This document shows, piece by piece, positions 24,056 to 31,476 of a DNA stretch of 32,930 nt. The stretch's first letter is position 1; each line of letters opens with the position of its first letter. The notes under the pieces are model-generated. The model saw nothing but the letters and a program-made list of their open reading frames with translations, searched no databases and had not been told where the DNA came from. Origin of the DNA: Bacillus sp. 2205SS5-2 (GTDB lineage: Bacteria > Bacillota > Bacilli > Bacillales > Bacillaceae_K). Location: the NCBI RefSeq assembly GCF_037024155.1, contig NZ_JAYKTS010000037.1, positions 1-32,930 of the forward strand, written 5' to 3'. The translations under genes were made by a program, and so were the position numbers.

Positions 24056-24955
24056 ATGTCCTTGGATTTACAAGCATTATTATTTTTTCAAACTGTTGCA
24101 AAGTTAGGCAGTATTTCAAAAGCAGCGAGAGAACTAAACTATGCCCAATCAAATCTAACAGCAAAAATTCAGAAACTGGAATCGGATCTTCAAACACAAC
24201 TATTCTATCGACATAATCGGGGGACGACACTTACGGATAAAGGTCATGTACTACTTTCGTTTTCAATCGAAATAATTCAGTTAGTAGATGAGGCTAAAAT
24301 CGCCATAAGTGAGGATCAAACACCTAAAGGTCCCTTAGTAATTGGGTCTATGGAAACTACGGCTGCAGTCCGTTTACCAGCATTACTTTCAAAGTTTCAT
24401 TTTGAGTATCCTGCAGTGGATCTTATATTAAAAACAGGACCAACAGCACAAAATGTTCAAGATGTTTTACAGTATGAACAAGATGGCGCATTTGTTGCGG
24501 GCCCGATTGAACATCCGGACCTAAATTATAAAACAGTAATAGAAGAAGAATTAGTGCTTATAACGAGTGTGTCCCATCAACCTCTATCTTCTTTTAAAGA
24601 AATACAAAATCGAACAATATTAGTATTCCGTAATGGTTGTTCGTATCGAGCGAGATTTGAAGAATGGTTACAGTATGAAGGAGTTATTCCGGAAAAAATC
24701 ATGGAACTCGGTACACTTGATGGTATTATCGGTTGTGTATCTGCGGGGTTAGGAATTAGCTTACTTCCTCGTAGTGTCGTCGGGAAATATGAAAAAGAAG
24801 GCCACCTCGAACAACAATCTATTCCAAGTCAATTCGGAAATGTCAAAACGCTTTTCATTTACCGGAAAGAAAAATATATGTCGCCTGCTTTGAAAGAATT
24901 TATTGATATGTCCTGTAATGAGACACTATTAGGGAATTATACAAGATTGGTTTAA
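24056..24955 (+). CDS. LysR-family transcriptional regulator
   Basis: This 299-aa regulator has a winged helix-turn-helix at residues about 3-62 (LLFFQTVAKLGSISKAAREL and NYAQSNLTAKIQKLESDLQ) and an effector-binding domain at about 90-290 (GPLVIGSMETTAAVRLPALL to GCVSAGLGISLLPRSVV). ATG 24056 is preferred over GTG 24050 because AAAGGAGG (24040-24047) is 8 bp before ATG but only 2 bp before GTG. The divergent MFS-tautomerase operon is its likely target, with autoregulation at the shared palindrome region. The effector is unknown. A terminator follows at 24981. Confidence 0.92.
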   Translation: MSLDLQALLFFQTVAKLGSISKAARELNYAQSNLTAKIQKLESDLQTQLFYRHNRGTTLTDKGHVLLSFSIEIIQLVDEAKIAISEDQTPKGPLVIGSMETTAAVRLPALLSKFHFEYPAVDLILKTGPTAQNVQDVLQYEQDGAFVAGPIEHPDLNYKTVIEEELVLITSVSHQPLSSFKEIQNRTILVFRNGCSYRARFEEWLQYEGVIPEKIMELGTLDGIIGCVSAGLGISLLPRSVVGKYEKEGHLEQQSIPSQFGNVKTLFIYRKEKYMSPALKEFIDMSCNETLLGNYTRLV

Positions 24956-24980
24956 ATTCAATTTTTAAACGATTTTCCTT

Positions 24981-25030
24981 AAAATTGCGCCACTGCGGAA
25001 GAATGTACGGAAAAATGATCGCAATTTTTT
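24981..25030 (+). terminator. Terminator of the LysR gene, hit by a MITE
   Basis: AAAATTGCG (24981-24989) pairs with CGCAATTTT (25020-25028), with a long loop, and a T run follows. The T run flows into TTTTATAA, the target duplication of MITE copy 2. Confidence 0.65.
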
Positions 25031-25034
25031 ATAA

Positions 25035-25195
25035 GGCTGTTTTCGCAAAGTTTGTGGCTTTTCGTACCTGTGTATCATTTAAAATATAGCTTTATTTCGA
25101 GTATCACTTCATCTTTTGTTGGTATAATTCAACAGTGAAATGAACGATGTAATCAAAAATCAAATGAAATAACCAAAATGTATATTGAAAGAACC
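25035..25195 (-). mobile_element. MITE copy 2, 161 bp, with 8-bp duplication
   Basis: This is a reverse-oriented copy of the same element. On the plus strand it starts GGCTGTTTTCGCAAAG. It is flanked by TTTTATAA at 25027-25034 and 25196-25203. The length is exactly that of copies 1 and 5. Confidence 0.88.
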
Positions 25196-25203
25196 TTTTA
25201 TAA

Positions 25204-25345
25204 AACCAATCTAAAGTTTATAGAAGAAAAAACCTTGAAAAATGCCAGAGGAACCGTCCAACTGATATCCAACTGATATATAATAGTAATATAGAAAAGA
25301 AAGATACATAATCTAATCATAGAGGAACGAGAAAGGAGGATGAAT
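25204..25345. other. Upstream region of the RDD gene
   Basis: No gene. CCAACTGATAT occurs twice in tandem (around 25258-25278). No confident promoter was seen. Confidence 0.3.
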
Positions 25346-25765
25346 ATGGAAGTGTCCCCTGCCGGTTTTTTAATTAGATTGGGAGCAATTCTGTTAGACT
25401 CATTATTTATTAATCTGCCTTTAATATTACTTGTGGGTTATGTAACAGGGGAATATTCAGACGAAAATCCTTGGGTCAATTTGCTGTTTTTACTGTATTC
25501 CGTTTCGGTTCCAATCATCTGGACAGGGTATACGGTCGGGAAGAGAATAGCGGGCATTAGGATAGTAAAAATGGATGGAAGTAACGTTCATCTAGGTACG
25601 ATGTTAATGAGAACGCTTGTTTCTACATTGGTATATGGTTTGACATTGGGCATAGGCATCATTGTGAGTGCCTTTATGATCGGACTACGAGAAGATAAGC
25701 GATCGATTCATGATTTCATTGCCGGTACGTATGTTACCTATGCCCGCCCCGAAGAGCTGAAATAA
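25346..25765 (+). CDS. RDD family membrane protein
   Basis: This 139-aa protein has the RDD domain layout. The first membrane helix begins GFLIRLGAILLDSLFIN, carrying the Arg and Asp of the family name, and a second hydrophobic segment follows (PWVNLLFLLYSVSVPIIW). The basic loop VGKRIAGIRIVKMDG is typical, and a third helix (VYGLTLGIGIIVSAFMIG) is followed by the closing DKRSIHDFIAGTYV motif. Some RDD proteins have been linked to ion or sodium-proton transport, but the role here is unknown. ATG 25346 is chosen because AAAGGAGG (25332-25339) abuts the earlier ATG 25340 with no spacing. It is a single-gene unit with its own terminator. Confidence 0.88.
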   Translation: MEVSPAGFLIRLGAILLDSLFINLPLILLVGYVTGEYSDENPWVNLLFLLYSVSVPIIWTGYTVGKRIAGIRIVKMDGSNVHLGTMLMRTLVSTLVYGLTLGIGIIVSAFMIGLREDKRSIHDFIAGTYVTYARPEELK

Positions 25766-25771
25766 TTAAGA

Positions 25772-25802
25772 GGTTGCAGTCTCTAGATTGCAGCCATTTT
25801 TT
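25772..25802 (+). terminator. Terminator of the RDD gene
   Basis: GGTTGCA (25772-25778) pairs with TGCAGCC (25789-25795), including one wobble, and ATTTTTT follows. Confidence 0.8.
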
Positions 25803-25840
25803 AATCCTAGGTACTTACATAATTTCTGTACGAAAACAAA

Positions 25841-25981
25841 GCTGCTTTTTCGTCTCTTACTAGATTGAATCCTCCATTTCACTATTCATTTCCATTAACA
25901 TAGACGAAACGATGCCCGAAACAAAGCTATATCATAGATGATCAACTGATGCGAAAAGCCACAATCTTTGCGAAAACTGCC
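25841..25981 (+). mobile_element. MITE copy 3, 141 bp, internal 20-bp deletion
   Basis: The right half (CATTTCACTATTCATTTCC through GCGAAAACTGCC) matches copies 1 and 5. About 20 bp are missing after the left end (GCTGCTTTTTCG). Flanks AAAACAAA and TTTAACAA agree only partly once shifted by a base, so the duplication has decayed. It lies 27 bp before the ISL3 element. Confidence 0.75.
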
Positions 25982-26008
25982 TTTAACAAAGCAACATCAA
26001 AAAGAAAA

Positions 26009-27618
26009 GCTTCTTCGCTATTTAGTATTTAGTCTAAAATCTTGTATAGCTGTCCATACTAGGTAGAAACTACGAAAATACCTAGGGGCTGATGGTGTTA
26101 TGGAAGATTTCCAAGAAGATTTTAATGTATTCGAAGCTGCTTTAGAGATACCTGAACCATGGTACGTTTTTCATTATGAGTTGGCAAAAGAAGAAAAAGC
26201 ACTTCACATTTACCTTGAATACAGAAAAGGTGCTGAGTTTACATGTCCTAACTGTGGCTCTTCAGGGTGTAGGGTTCATGGTATTCAAGATCAGGATCGA
26301 ACATGGAGGCATCTTGATTTTTGGCAATACCAAACAACTCTGCATGCAAGAATGCCGAGGGTTAGATGTGAATCATGTGGAAAAATACGTACTGTTAATA
26401 TTGATTGGGCACGCCCAGGCGCCGGGTTTTCTATGTTATTTGAATACCATGTGCTGTCATTGATGGTTGAAATGCCAATTGCCGCAGTTGCTCGCAAAGT
26501 TGGCGAACACGATACCCGCCTTTGGCGAGTCTTTAAATACTACGTTGATAAAGCAGTTGAAAAAATGGATGTATCAAATGTAAAGAGTGTAGCCATGGAC
26601 GAAACTTCTCGTAAAAGGGGGCATAAATACGTGACATTATTTGTTGACGCGGATACCAAACGAGTCATTTTTGTTACGACTGGAAAAGGAACAAGTGTGT
26701 TGCGGGACTTCTGTCAATTCCTTGATAGTAAGGGGGTTCCTTGCTCCCAAATCAAAGATTTCTGTTGTGATATGTCTCCATCGTTCATTTCAGGTATTGA
26801 AGAAATTTTCCCGGAAGCATCGATTACATTTGATAAATTTCATGTGATAAAAATGGTCAACGAAGCAGTAGACAACGTCCGAAGGCAAGAACAAGCCAAC
26901 CAACCCGAACTAAAGAATTCACGGTATGTATGGCTTAAAAATCAAGAAAATTTTACAGAAAAGCAAAAGAATAAATATGTCAAATTAAAGGATATGGATT
27001 TAGCAACAGGTCGTGCATACCGCATGAAATTGGGACTGCAAAAAATGTTTACCAGATCAGCCGGTATCTCAGAATTATACTTTGATGAGTGGTGTAGCTG
27101 GGCAACTCGATCCCAATTGGAACCAATGATTAAGTTGACCAAATCTCTAAAAAGGCATAAAACCGGCATCTTAAGATGGTTTAAAACAAAAATGACCAAC
27201 GGACTCCTTGAGGGGATAAACAGTTTAGTACAGGCTGCCAAAAGAAAAGCTCGTGGATATCGATCTCCCGAAAACTTTATAGCGATGATTTACGCCACGG
27301 TAAACAAGATGGACTTGATCATGAGGGAATAAAGTATTGTTATTCTTTCGTTTGTCTCAAACAAAAAAAGAATAAGTAACAATTTGAGCCGTTCATCGCT
27401 CAGAACCGAACTCGTTACCTTGTCCATGGATAAGCATGTCCATTCATTGGGGGTGTTATTCATGTAACAGGTGGTGAATGCAGAGCGAGCAATTGAACTC
27501 ATTCCCTTGTCCGCTTTTGGGTTTTGACCTTGGTAGTAGCTAAGGCACAACACTATTAAATCCTAGAAATGAAAAGAGTCTCGTAAATTGTTTTTTCAAC
27601 ACTAAATAGCGAAGAGCC
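26009..27618 (+). mobile_element. Complete ISL3-family insertion sequence, 1610 bp
   Basis: The left end GCTTCTTCGCTATTTAGT matches the reverse complement of the right end, GGCTCTTCGCTATTTAGT, at all but two or three positions. An exact 8-bp duplication AAAGAAAA flanks it (26001-26008 and 27619-27626). It carries one transposase gene. About 285 bp after the gene (27333-27618) show no coding sequence. Confidence 0.93.
26100..27332 (+). CDS. ISL3-family transposase
   Basis: This 410-aa transposase has an N-terminal zinc finger (CPNCGSSGCRVHG, with a later CESCGK, residues about 43-97) and a helix-turn-helix near 120-145 (EMPIAAVARKVGEHDTRLWR). A DDE core follows: Asp in KSVAMDETSRKRGHKYVTL, Asp in IKDFCCDMSPSFISG followed by FDKFHVIKMVNEAVD, and Glu in NGLLEGINSLVQAAKRKARG. 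The C-terminus YRSPENFIAMIYA is typical of the family. The frame is intact and both element ends are present, so it may be active. The start is the ATG at 26100 after AGGGGCTGATG-like sequence, a modest ribosome binding site. Confidence 0.93.
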   Translation: MEDFQEDFNVFEAALEIPEPWYVFHYELAKEEKALHIYLEYRKGAEFTCPNCGSSGCRVHGIQDQDRTWRHLDFWQYQTTLHARMPRVRCESCGKIRTVNIDWARPGAGFSMLFEYHVLSLMVEMPIAAVARKVGEHDTRLWRVFKYYVDKAVEKMDVSNVKSVAMDETSRKRGHKYVTLFVDADTKRVIFVTTGKGTSVLRDFCQFLDSKGVPCSQIKDFCCDMSPSFISGIEEIFPEASITFDKFHVIKMVNEAVDNVRRQEQANQPELKNSRYVWLKNQENFTEKQKNKYVKLKDMDLATGRAYRMKLGLQKMFTRSAGISELYFDEWCSWATRSQLEPMIKLTKSLKRHKTGILRWFKTKMTNGLLEGINSLVQAAKRKARGYRSPENFIAMIYATVNKMDLIMRE

Positions 27619-27674
27619 AAAGAAAAAAGTAAGTTCAAACTGTATAGCTAATGAAAAATATGCCAATTCACTAA

Positions 27675-27703
27675 TTTACAAAAATACTAAATAATGAGAT
27701 AAT
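27675..27703 (+). promoter_or_regulatory. Sigma-A promoter of the ABC-F leader transcript
   Basis: TTTACA (27675-27680) and GATAAT (27698-27703) are spaced by 17 bp, with TG one base before the -10 (extended -10). Transcription would begin near 27710, about 450 nt before the ABC-F start codon. Confidence 0.7.
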
Positions 27704-27732
27704 AGTGAAAATCGGAGGGGGGAAGTAAGTTT

Positions 27733-27753
27733 ATGGAACCAACAAATTGCTAA
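27733..27753 (+). CDS. Six-codon leader ORF (MEPTNC) of the ABC-F gene
   Basis: The frame ATG-GAA-CCA-ACA-AAT-TGC-TAA follows a very strong ribosome binding site (GGAGGGGGG, 27714-27722) directly after the predicted transcript start. No larger gene uses this site. The stop is followed within one base by a hairpin. Short leader peptides of this kind sense ribosome-targeting antibiotics upstream of several resistance ABC-F genes. A sensing role here is inferred. Confidence 0.55.
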   Translation: MEPTNC

Positions 27754-27754
27754 T

Positions 27755-27836
27755 TATTAATTTTAGTTAAATTAATAGGGATTTTGTACAGAGCATTAAT
27801 TTTACCTAGTGGATATAGGTTTATTTACTGTGCTCT
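27755..27836 (+). promoter_or_regulatory. Two leader hairpins after the micro-ORF
   Basis: Hairpin 1 is TATTAATTT/AAATTAATA (27755-27777, 9 bp, perfect), beginning one base after the leader stop. Hairpin 2 pairs AGAGCA (27790-27795) with TGCTCT (27831-27836) and inside it ACCTA with TAGGT. A ribosome paused on the leader ORF would cover hairpin 1. Confidence 0.5.
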
Positions 27837-27930
27837 TTATGGAATCAGGCAATTTTGAAGGTAACTTACTTACTTGACTCACTATTATCATTTATTGGAT
27901 ATGATTCATCCTCACCAGTGCGGAGTATAG

Positions 27931-27967
27931 ATGCATGTTTTTCGGCTTTTTTCGTGCATGGTTTTTT
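27931..27967 (+). terminator. First attenuator-like terminator in the ABC-F leader
   Basis: ATGCATG (27931-27937) pairs with CGTGCAT (27953-27959), one wobble, and GGTTTTTT follows. It lies between the leader promoter and the ABC-F gene. Confidence 0.5.
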
Positions 27968-28008
27968 CAGGATTTTCATTTCGTGAATTGGATAATTAAT
28001 GGAGTATA

Positions 28009-28050
28009 AGACGGTAAGAAGAGTGATCTTTCTATCGTCTTTTTTGTTTT
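28009..28050 (+). terminator. Second attenuator in the ABC-F leader
   Basis: AGACGGTAAGAAGA (28009-28022) and TCTTTCTATCGTCT (28027-28040) form a 14-position stem with two mismatches and one wobble around a GTGA loop. TTTTTGTTTT follows. It sits about 110 nt before the ABC-F start, so full-length mRNA requires read-through or antitermination. Confidence 0.75.
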
Positions 28051-28160
28051 GTTCCGGCTATTATCAGAAATCGGTTAATAATGAATATAGTAATGAAGCT
28101 CTTCTTTATGCCGTCCATAAAAAAGTACAGCTAACAATATGGATGAAAGAAGGAAATCGT

Positions 28161-30074
28161 ATGCTTGAATTATCAATGAATGGTGTAAAAAAATACATGG
28201 AAGCGACTCTTGTTCTTGAAAATATTACATTTGAGGTGTTTACGGGAGAGAAGGTTGGGATTGTCGGTGTCAATGGTAGCGGGAAAAGTACGGTCTTGAA
28301 ACTAATTGCGGGGATTGAGCCGATGAATTATTATCCTGGCTATCCACAAACCTCCAGCTATGGTTATGATGAAGGTTTTGTGAATGTGCGGAAGGATGCC
28401 GCTTTGGCGTTCCTTGAACAGATGCCTCAATTTCCGGAAGGGCTGAAGGTCAGCGATGTGTTGAATCTAGCCTTTGAGGAGGTTCACCAAATAGAGAGAC
28501 AGATGCGTGAAATTGAGAGAGAAATGGAGACTCTTGAGGGGAATGAATTGGACAAAATCTTGGAAAAGTACAGCCAGCTGGTTCAGCTTCTTGAAATAAA
28601 AGGCGGCTATGGAATCGAAGAGAAATTAGGCAGAATTTGTACGGGGTTGAAGTTTGATAGTACTTTTTTAGACAGAGAGTTTGATTTCTTAAGCGGCGGG
28701 GAGAAAACGAGAGTCATGCTCGGGAAGCTGCTGATTCATGCACCAGACATATTGCTTCTGGATGAGCCCACGAATCATCTCGATATGGAATCAATCGAAT
28801 GGCTAGAAAGTTATCTGAAGGGCTACAAAGGAATTGCCCTCATTGTCTCCCATGATCGTTATTTTCTTGATCAGGTCGTGACTAAGATCGTCGAAATAGA
28901 AGCTATGGAATCGAAGACCTATAAGGGGAATTATTCTTCTTTTGTCCATCAAAAAGAAGAAAATATGCGAATTCAATATGAGCACTTCAGGGAGCAACAA
29001 AGGAAGATTGGTGGCATGGAAAAGACTGTAACGAATTTGAGAGATTGGGCGATGCGGGCAGATAATAACAAGTTTTTTAGAAGAGCGGCCAGCATTCAAA
29101 AAAAGCTGGAGAAACTAGATCGAATCGATAAGCCGTTATTTGAAAAACGGAATATGCGGCTTGATTTCAAAGCGGAACAGCGGTCGGGGAATGAAACCAT
29201 CAAAGCCATCGGATTATCAAAAAGCTATCAAGATCAGGTGATTTTTCACGACTCTGATTTACTGATTCATTTTGGTGAACGAGTAGGAATGATCGGTCCA
29301 AATGGCAGCGGGAAAACGACCTTCCTGAAAATGCTGCTTGGAGAAGAGCAGCCTGACTATGGAGTAGTGGAAATAGGCGCAAATGTCATTCCCGCGTATT
29401 TGCCTCAGAAGATTGTGTTTCACGATGAAGAGCTGACAGTACTTGAATGCTTCAGGGAGGATATCTCAATCCTAGAAGGGAAAGCGAGGGAATACCTTGC
29501 TAAATATATGTTTTACAAAAATAGTGTCTTCAAGAAAGTAAAGCATTTGTCAGGGGGAGAAAGGATCAGACTAAAGCTAGCCATGCTATTATTCCAGGAC
29601 ATCAACTTACTCATTCTGGATGAGCCGACTAACCATTTAGATATCGATTCCACCGAAACCCTTGAAGAAGCACTTGAAGACTTTAAAGGAACCATCTTTT
29701 TGATTTCCCATGATCGTTATTTTATCAACAAAATCGGGGAAAGAGTGGTGGCGGTCGAGGATTGTCGCTTCAAAAGCTATCCCGGCAGTTACGATGAGTA
29801 TAAACATGCAATTGAGAATGCGAAAAACCTGCCGGAGATAAAAAAGACTATGGTGCAGGAGATGAATAGAAGGGGAAAATCAGAAAATCCCAAGAAAGAT
29901 GAGGCCAAAGTGCTGGAGAGGATTGAAGCACTCGAAAAGAAAATCAGAGAGTTTGATGCCTCGATGACAGCAGCAGAATTGGAATATGAAGAGTTGAATC
30001 AGTTGTTTGGCGAAAAGGAAGATCTCGTAAAAGAGCTGGATTCGATGATGGAGTTATGGATGGGGTTTTCTTAA
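28161..30074 (+). CDS. ABC-F family ATPase (ribosome-associated, possible resistance)
   Basis: This 637-aa soluble protein has two ABC ATPase domains and no membrane segments, the plan of ABC-F proteins that act on the ribosomal E site. Walker A is GVNGSGKST (about 36-44), then LSGGEKTR (about 177), ILLLDEPTNHLD (about 197-208) and SHDRYFLD. The inter-domain linker at about 240-330 is helical and basic (RRAASIQKKLEKLDRIDK). The second set is GPNGSGKTT (about 378), LSGGERIR (about 462) and LLILDEPTNHLDID (about 484). The C-terminus is a coiled coil. ATG 28161 is chosen for AGAAGGA upstream. An in-frame ATG at 27999 has no ribosome binding site and runs through the attenuator. The long attenuated leader suggests drug-induced expression and ribosome protection. 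The antibiotic is not predictable here, and a housekeeping role is possible. Confidence 0.85.
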   Translation: MLELSMNGVKKYMEATLVLENITFEVFTGEKVGIVGVNGSGKSTVLKLIAGIEPMNYYPGYPQTSSYGYDEGFVNVRKDAALAFLEQMPQFPEGLKVSDVLNLAFEEVHQIERQMREIEREMETLEGNELDKILEKYSQLVQLLEIKGGYGIEEKLGRICTGLKFDSTFLDREFDFLSGGEKTRVMLGKLLIHAPDILLLDEPTNHLDMESIEWLESYLKGYKGIALIVSHDRYFLDQVVTKIVEIEAMESKTYKGNYSSFVHQKEENMRIQYEHFREQQRKIGGMEKTVTNLRDWAMRADNNKFFRRAASIQKKLEKLDRIDKPLFEKRNMRLDFKAEQRSGNETIKAIGLSKSYQDQVIFHDSDLLIHFGERVGMIGPNGSGKTTFLKMLLGEEQPDYGVVEIGANVIPAYLPQKIVFHDEELTVLECFREDISILEGKAREYLAKYMFYKNSVFKKVKHLSGGERIRLKLAMLLFQDINLLILDEPTNHLDIDSTETLEEALEDFKGTIFLISHDRYFINKIGERVVAVEDCRFKSYPGSYDEYKHAIENAKNLPEIKKTMVQEMNRRGKSENPKKDEAKVLERIEALEKKIREFDASMTAAELEYEELNQLFGEKEDLVKELDSMMELWMGFS

Positions 30075-30080
30075 TAATGA

Positions 30081-30120
30081 AAGGGGACGGATGCTGGTTA
30101 ATCCGTCCCCTTGCTTTATT
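30081..30120 (+). terminator. Terminator of the ABC-F gene
   Basis: AAGGGGACGGAT (30081-30092) pairs perfectly with ATCCGTCCCCTT (30101-30112), and GCTTTATTTT follows. Confidence 0.85.
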
Positions 30121-30122
30121 TT

Positions 30123-30281
30123 GACTCTTTTCATATACATTGTTGCTATTCAGTTTAATTTCAGTTGGAATCCTCCATTTTGTTGGTGATTCACATTAAA
30201 AATAAACGAAAAGATGCCCAGAAAAGCATTTCACCATTTATAGACTGGTATGAAAAGCAACAAACTTCTACGGAATTTCCC
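30123..30281 (+). mobile_element. MITE copy 4, about 159 bp
   Basis: The left end GACTCTTTTCATATAC, the middle TTAAAAATAAACGAAAAGATG and the right part ACTGGTATGAAAAGCAACAAA match copy 1. Flanks TTTATTTT and TTATTCAC share only TTATT. It ends on the base before the stop codon of the epimerase gene. Confidence 0.75.
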
Positions 30282-30701
30282 TTATTCACCATTTGGGTAA
30301 TCGCAATATTCAATGAGGGTACCTTCCGTATCAGCAGGATTTAAATAAATCAGTCTTCTGCCATGTTTGTTTATCCGGAGGCTATCCGGTAAAGTGCGTA
30401 TTCCTTGTTGTTCCAGTTCTATTAAAGCAAGATCTAAGTCATCTACCCGATACGCGATATGATGTACACCTTTTCCTTTTTGCTTGATAAATCGAGCGAT
30501 GGGGGAAGTGTCATTATTGGTGGGGGCCAATAGTTCAGTTCTGGCTTCATTCACCTCCATGATCGCAATTTCGCTTTCGACGCCCTTGGCATCACTTCTG
30601 TACCGATCAATCAGTTTCGCACCAAGTACATTTTCATAAAAGTGAATGGCATCTTCAAGGCTTCGAACAGCCACGCCGATATGGTCGATTGTCTTTTTCA
30701 T
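30282..30701 (-). CDS. mce: Methylmalonyl-CoA epimerase
   Basis: This 139-aa enzyme of the vicinal oxygen chelate (glyoxalase) fold interconverts the (R)- and (S)-forms of methylmalonyl-CoA, linking propionyl-CoA breakdown to succinyl-CoA. Metal-ligand positions fit the family: His7 in KTIDHIGVAVRSL, Glu in EARTELLAP, His in KGKGVHHIAYRVDD, and Glu near the end in GTLIEYCDYP. The length is typical. ATG 30701 has AAGGAG upstream. The mutase and carboxylase genes usually found nearby are absent here, so it appears as a single gene, unless adjacent sequence outside the window holds them. The stop codon touches the right end of MITE copy 4, and no separate terminator was seen beyond it other than the facing ABC-F terminator. 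Confidence 0.9.
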   Translation of the reverse strand: MKKTIDHIGVAVRSLEDAIHFYENVLGAKLIDRYRSDAKGVESEIAIMEVNEARTELLAPTNNDTSPIARFIKQKGKGVHHIAYRVDDLDLALIELEQQGIRTLPDSLRINKHGRRLIYLNPADTEGTLIEYCDYPNGE

Positions 30702-31476
30702 GATTATTCTCCTTAGTGGCTTGGTATGTGTATCTTATCATATTTTATCTATATAATTTGACCTGAAGATTTTCTTTTTGATTTAGCTTTACTAACTTGT
30801 GCTGTTGGTTTCTGCGGGATGAGAGGTAAGCTTCCTCAAGGATAGGTCCGTTAAGTTTGAGCAAAAGGTTGTTTTTCACATAAAATGTAGCTTTCGGATT
30901 GGAATAAAACCCTTGACTTGTATGACTTCATGCTTTTTTAAAAATGAGAAATGTTTCATTTATACAAAAAATAGGAATTTAAACGAAAAACCTTATTGCC
31001 TTTTTTGTGCCAGTAGCAACAAAATATACGAACATAGCCTAACAAAACCATGGATTTAGAAGAATGTTCATCTATCTCTCGTTGAAGGCATGTACGCCTT
31101 CAAACCATGCATAGCCATCTGCATGGAAAGACGTTCAACCAAAGGATTACCACTTTCAATCCATCTACCGCAGTACATTTTCATGCATTCAAAAAAGCAA
31201 CGGTGTTTATCCGACTGGAAACCTTATGCTGAATGAACTTGGAAAATCCCTGGAATTAACTGTTCTGAATGTATTCTATAGTTCAATTTATAAAGCTAAA
31301 AATGCATGAATTTACACTTAATCATCAAGAAAAGAAAGAGGACACTTTGATCAACTATTTTCAAAATGCCTTCTTTCTATTCTTGATAATAGTAGTTTTT
31401 ATATCATCCATTATTCCAAACCAACAGCTGATCATTCATAAAGACTGCATGAATAATTCACTTTTCAAAAGTCAAT
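30702..31476. other. 775-bp gap without a convincing gene
   Basis: No ribosome-bound gene was recognised on either strand. A plus-strand frame at 31269-31523 with one hydrophobic segment lacks a ribosome binding site and runs into the epimerase gene. The only clear structure is the pair of hairpins at 31082-31126. Confidence 0.45.
31082..31126. repeat. Two adjacent perfect hairpins
   Basis: TTGAAGGC/GCCTTCAA (31082-31103, 6-nt loop) is followed at once by CCATGCA/TGCATGG (31105-31126, 8-nt loop). GTTGAA at 31081 and TTCAAC at 31134 could close both into one structure. It may be a small RNA or an element remnant. No T run follows. Confidence 0.45.

Noticed and set aside
27999-28160. N-terminal extension of the ABC-F protein from ATG 27999
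   Set aside because: It has no ribosome binding site, runs straight through the attenuator stem and T run, and the normal ABC-F start with AGAAGGA lies at 28161.
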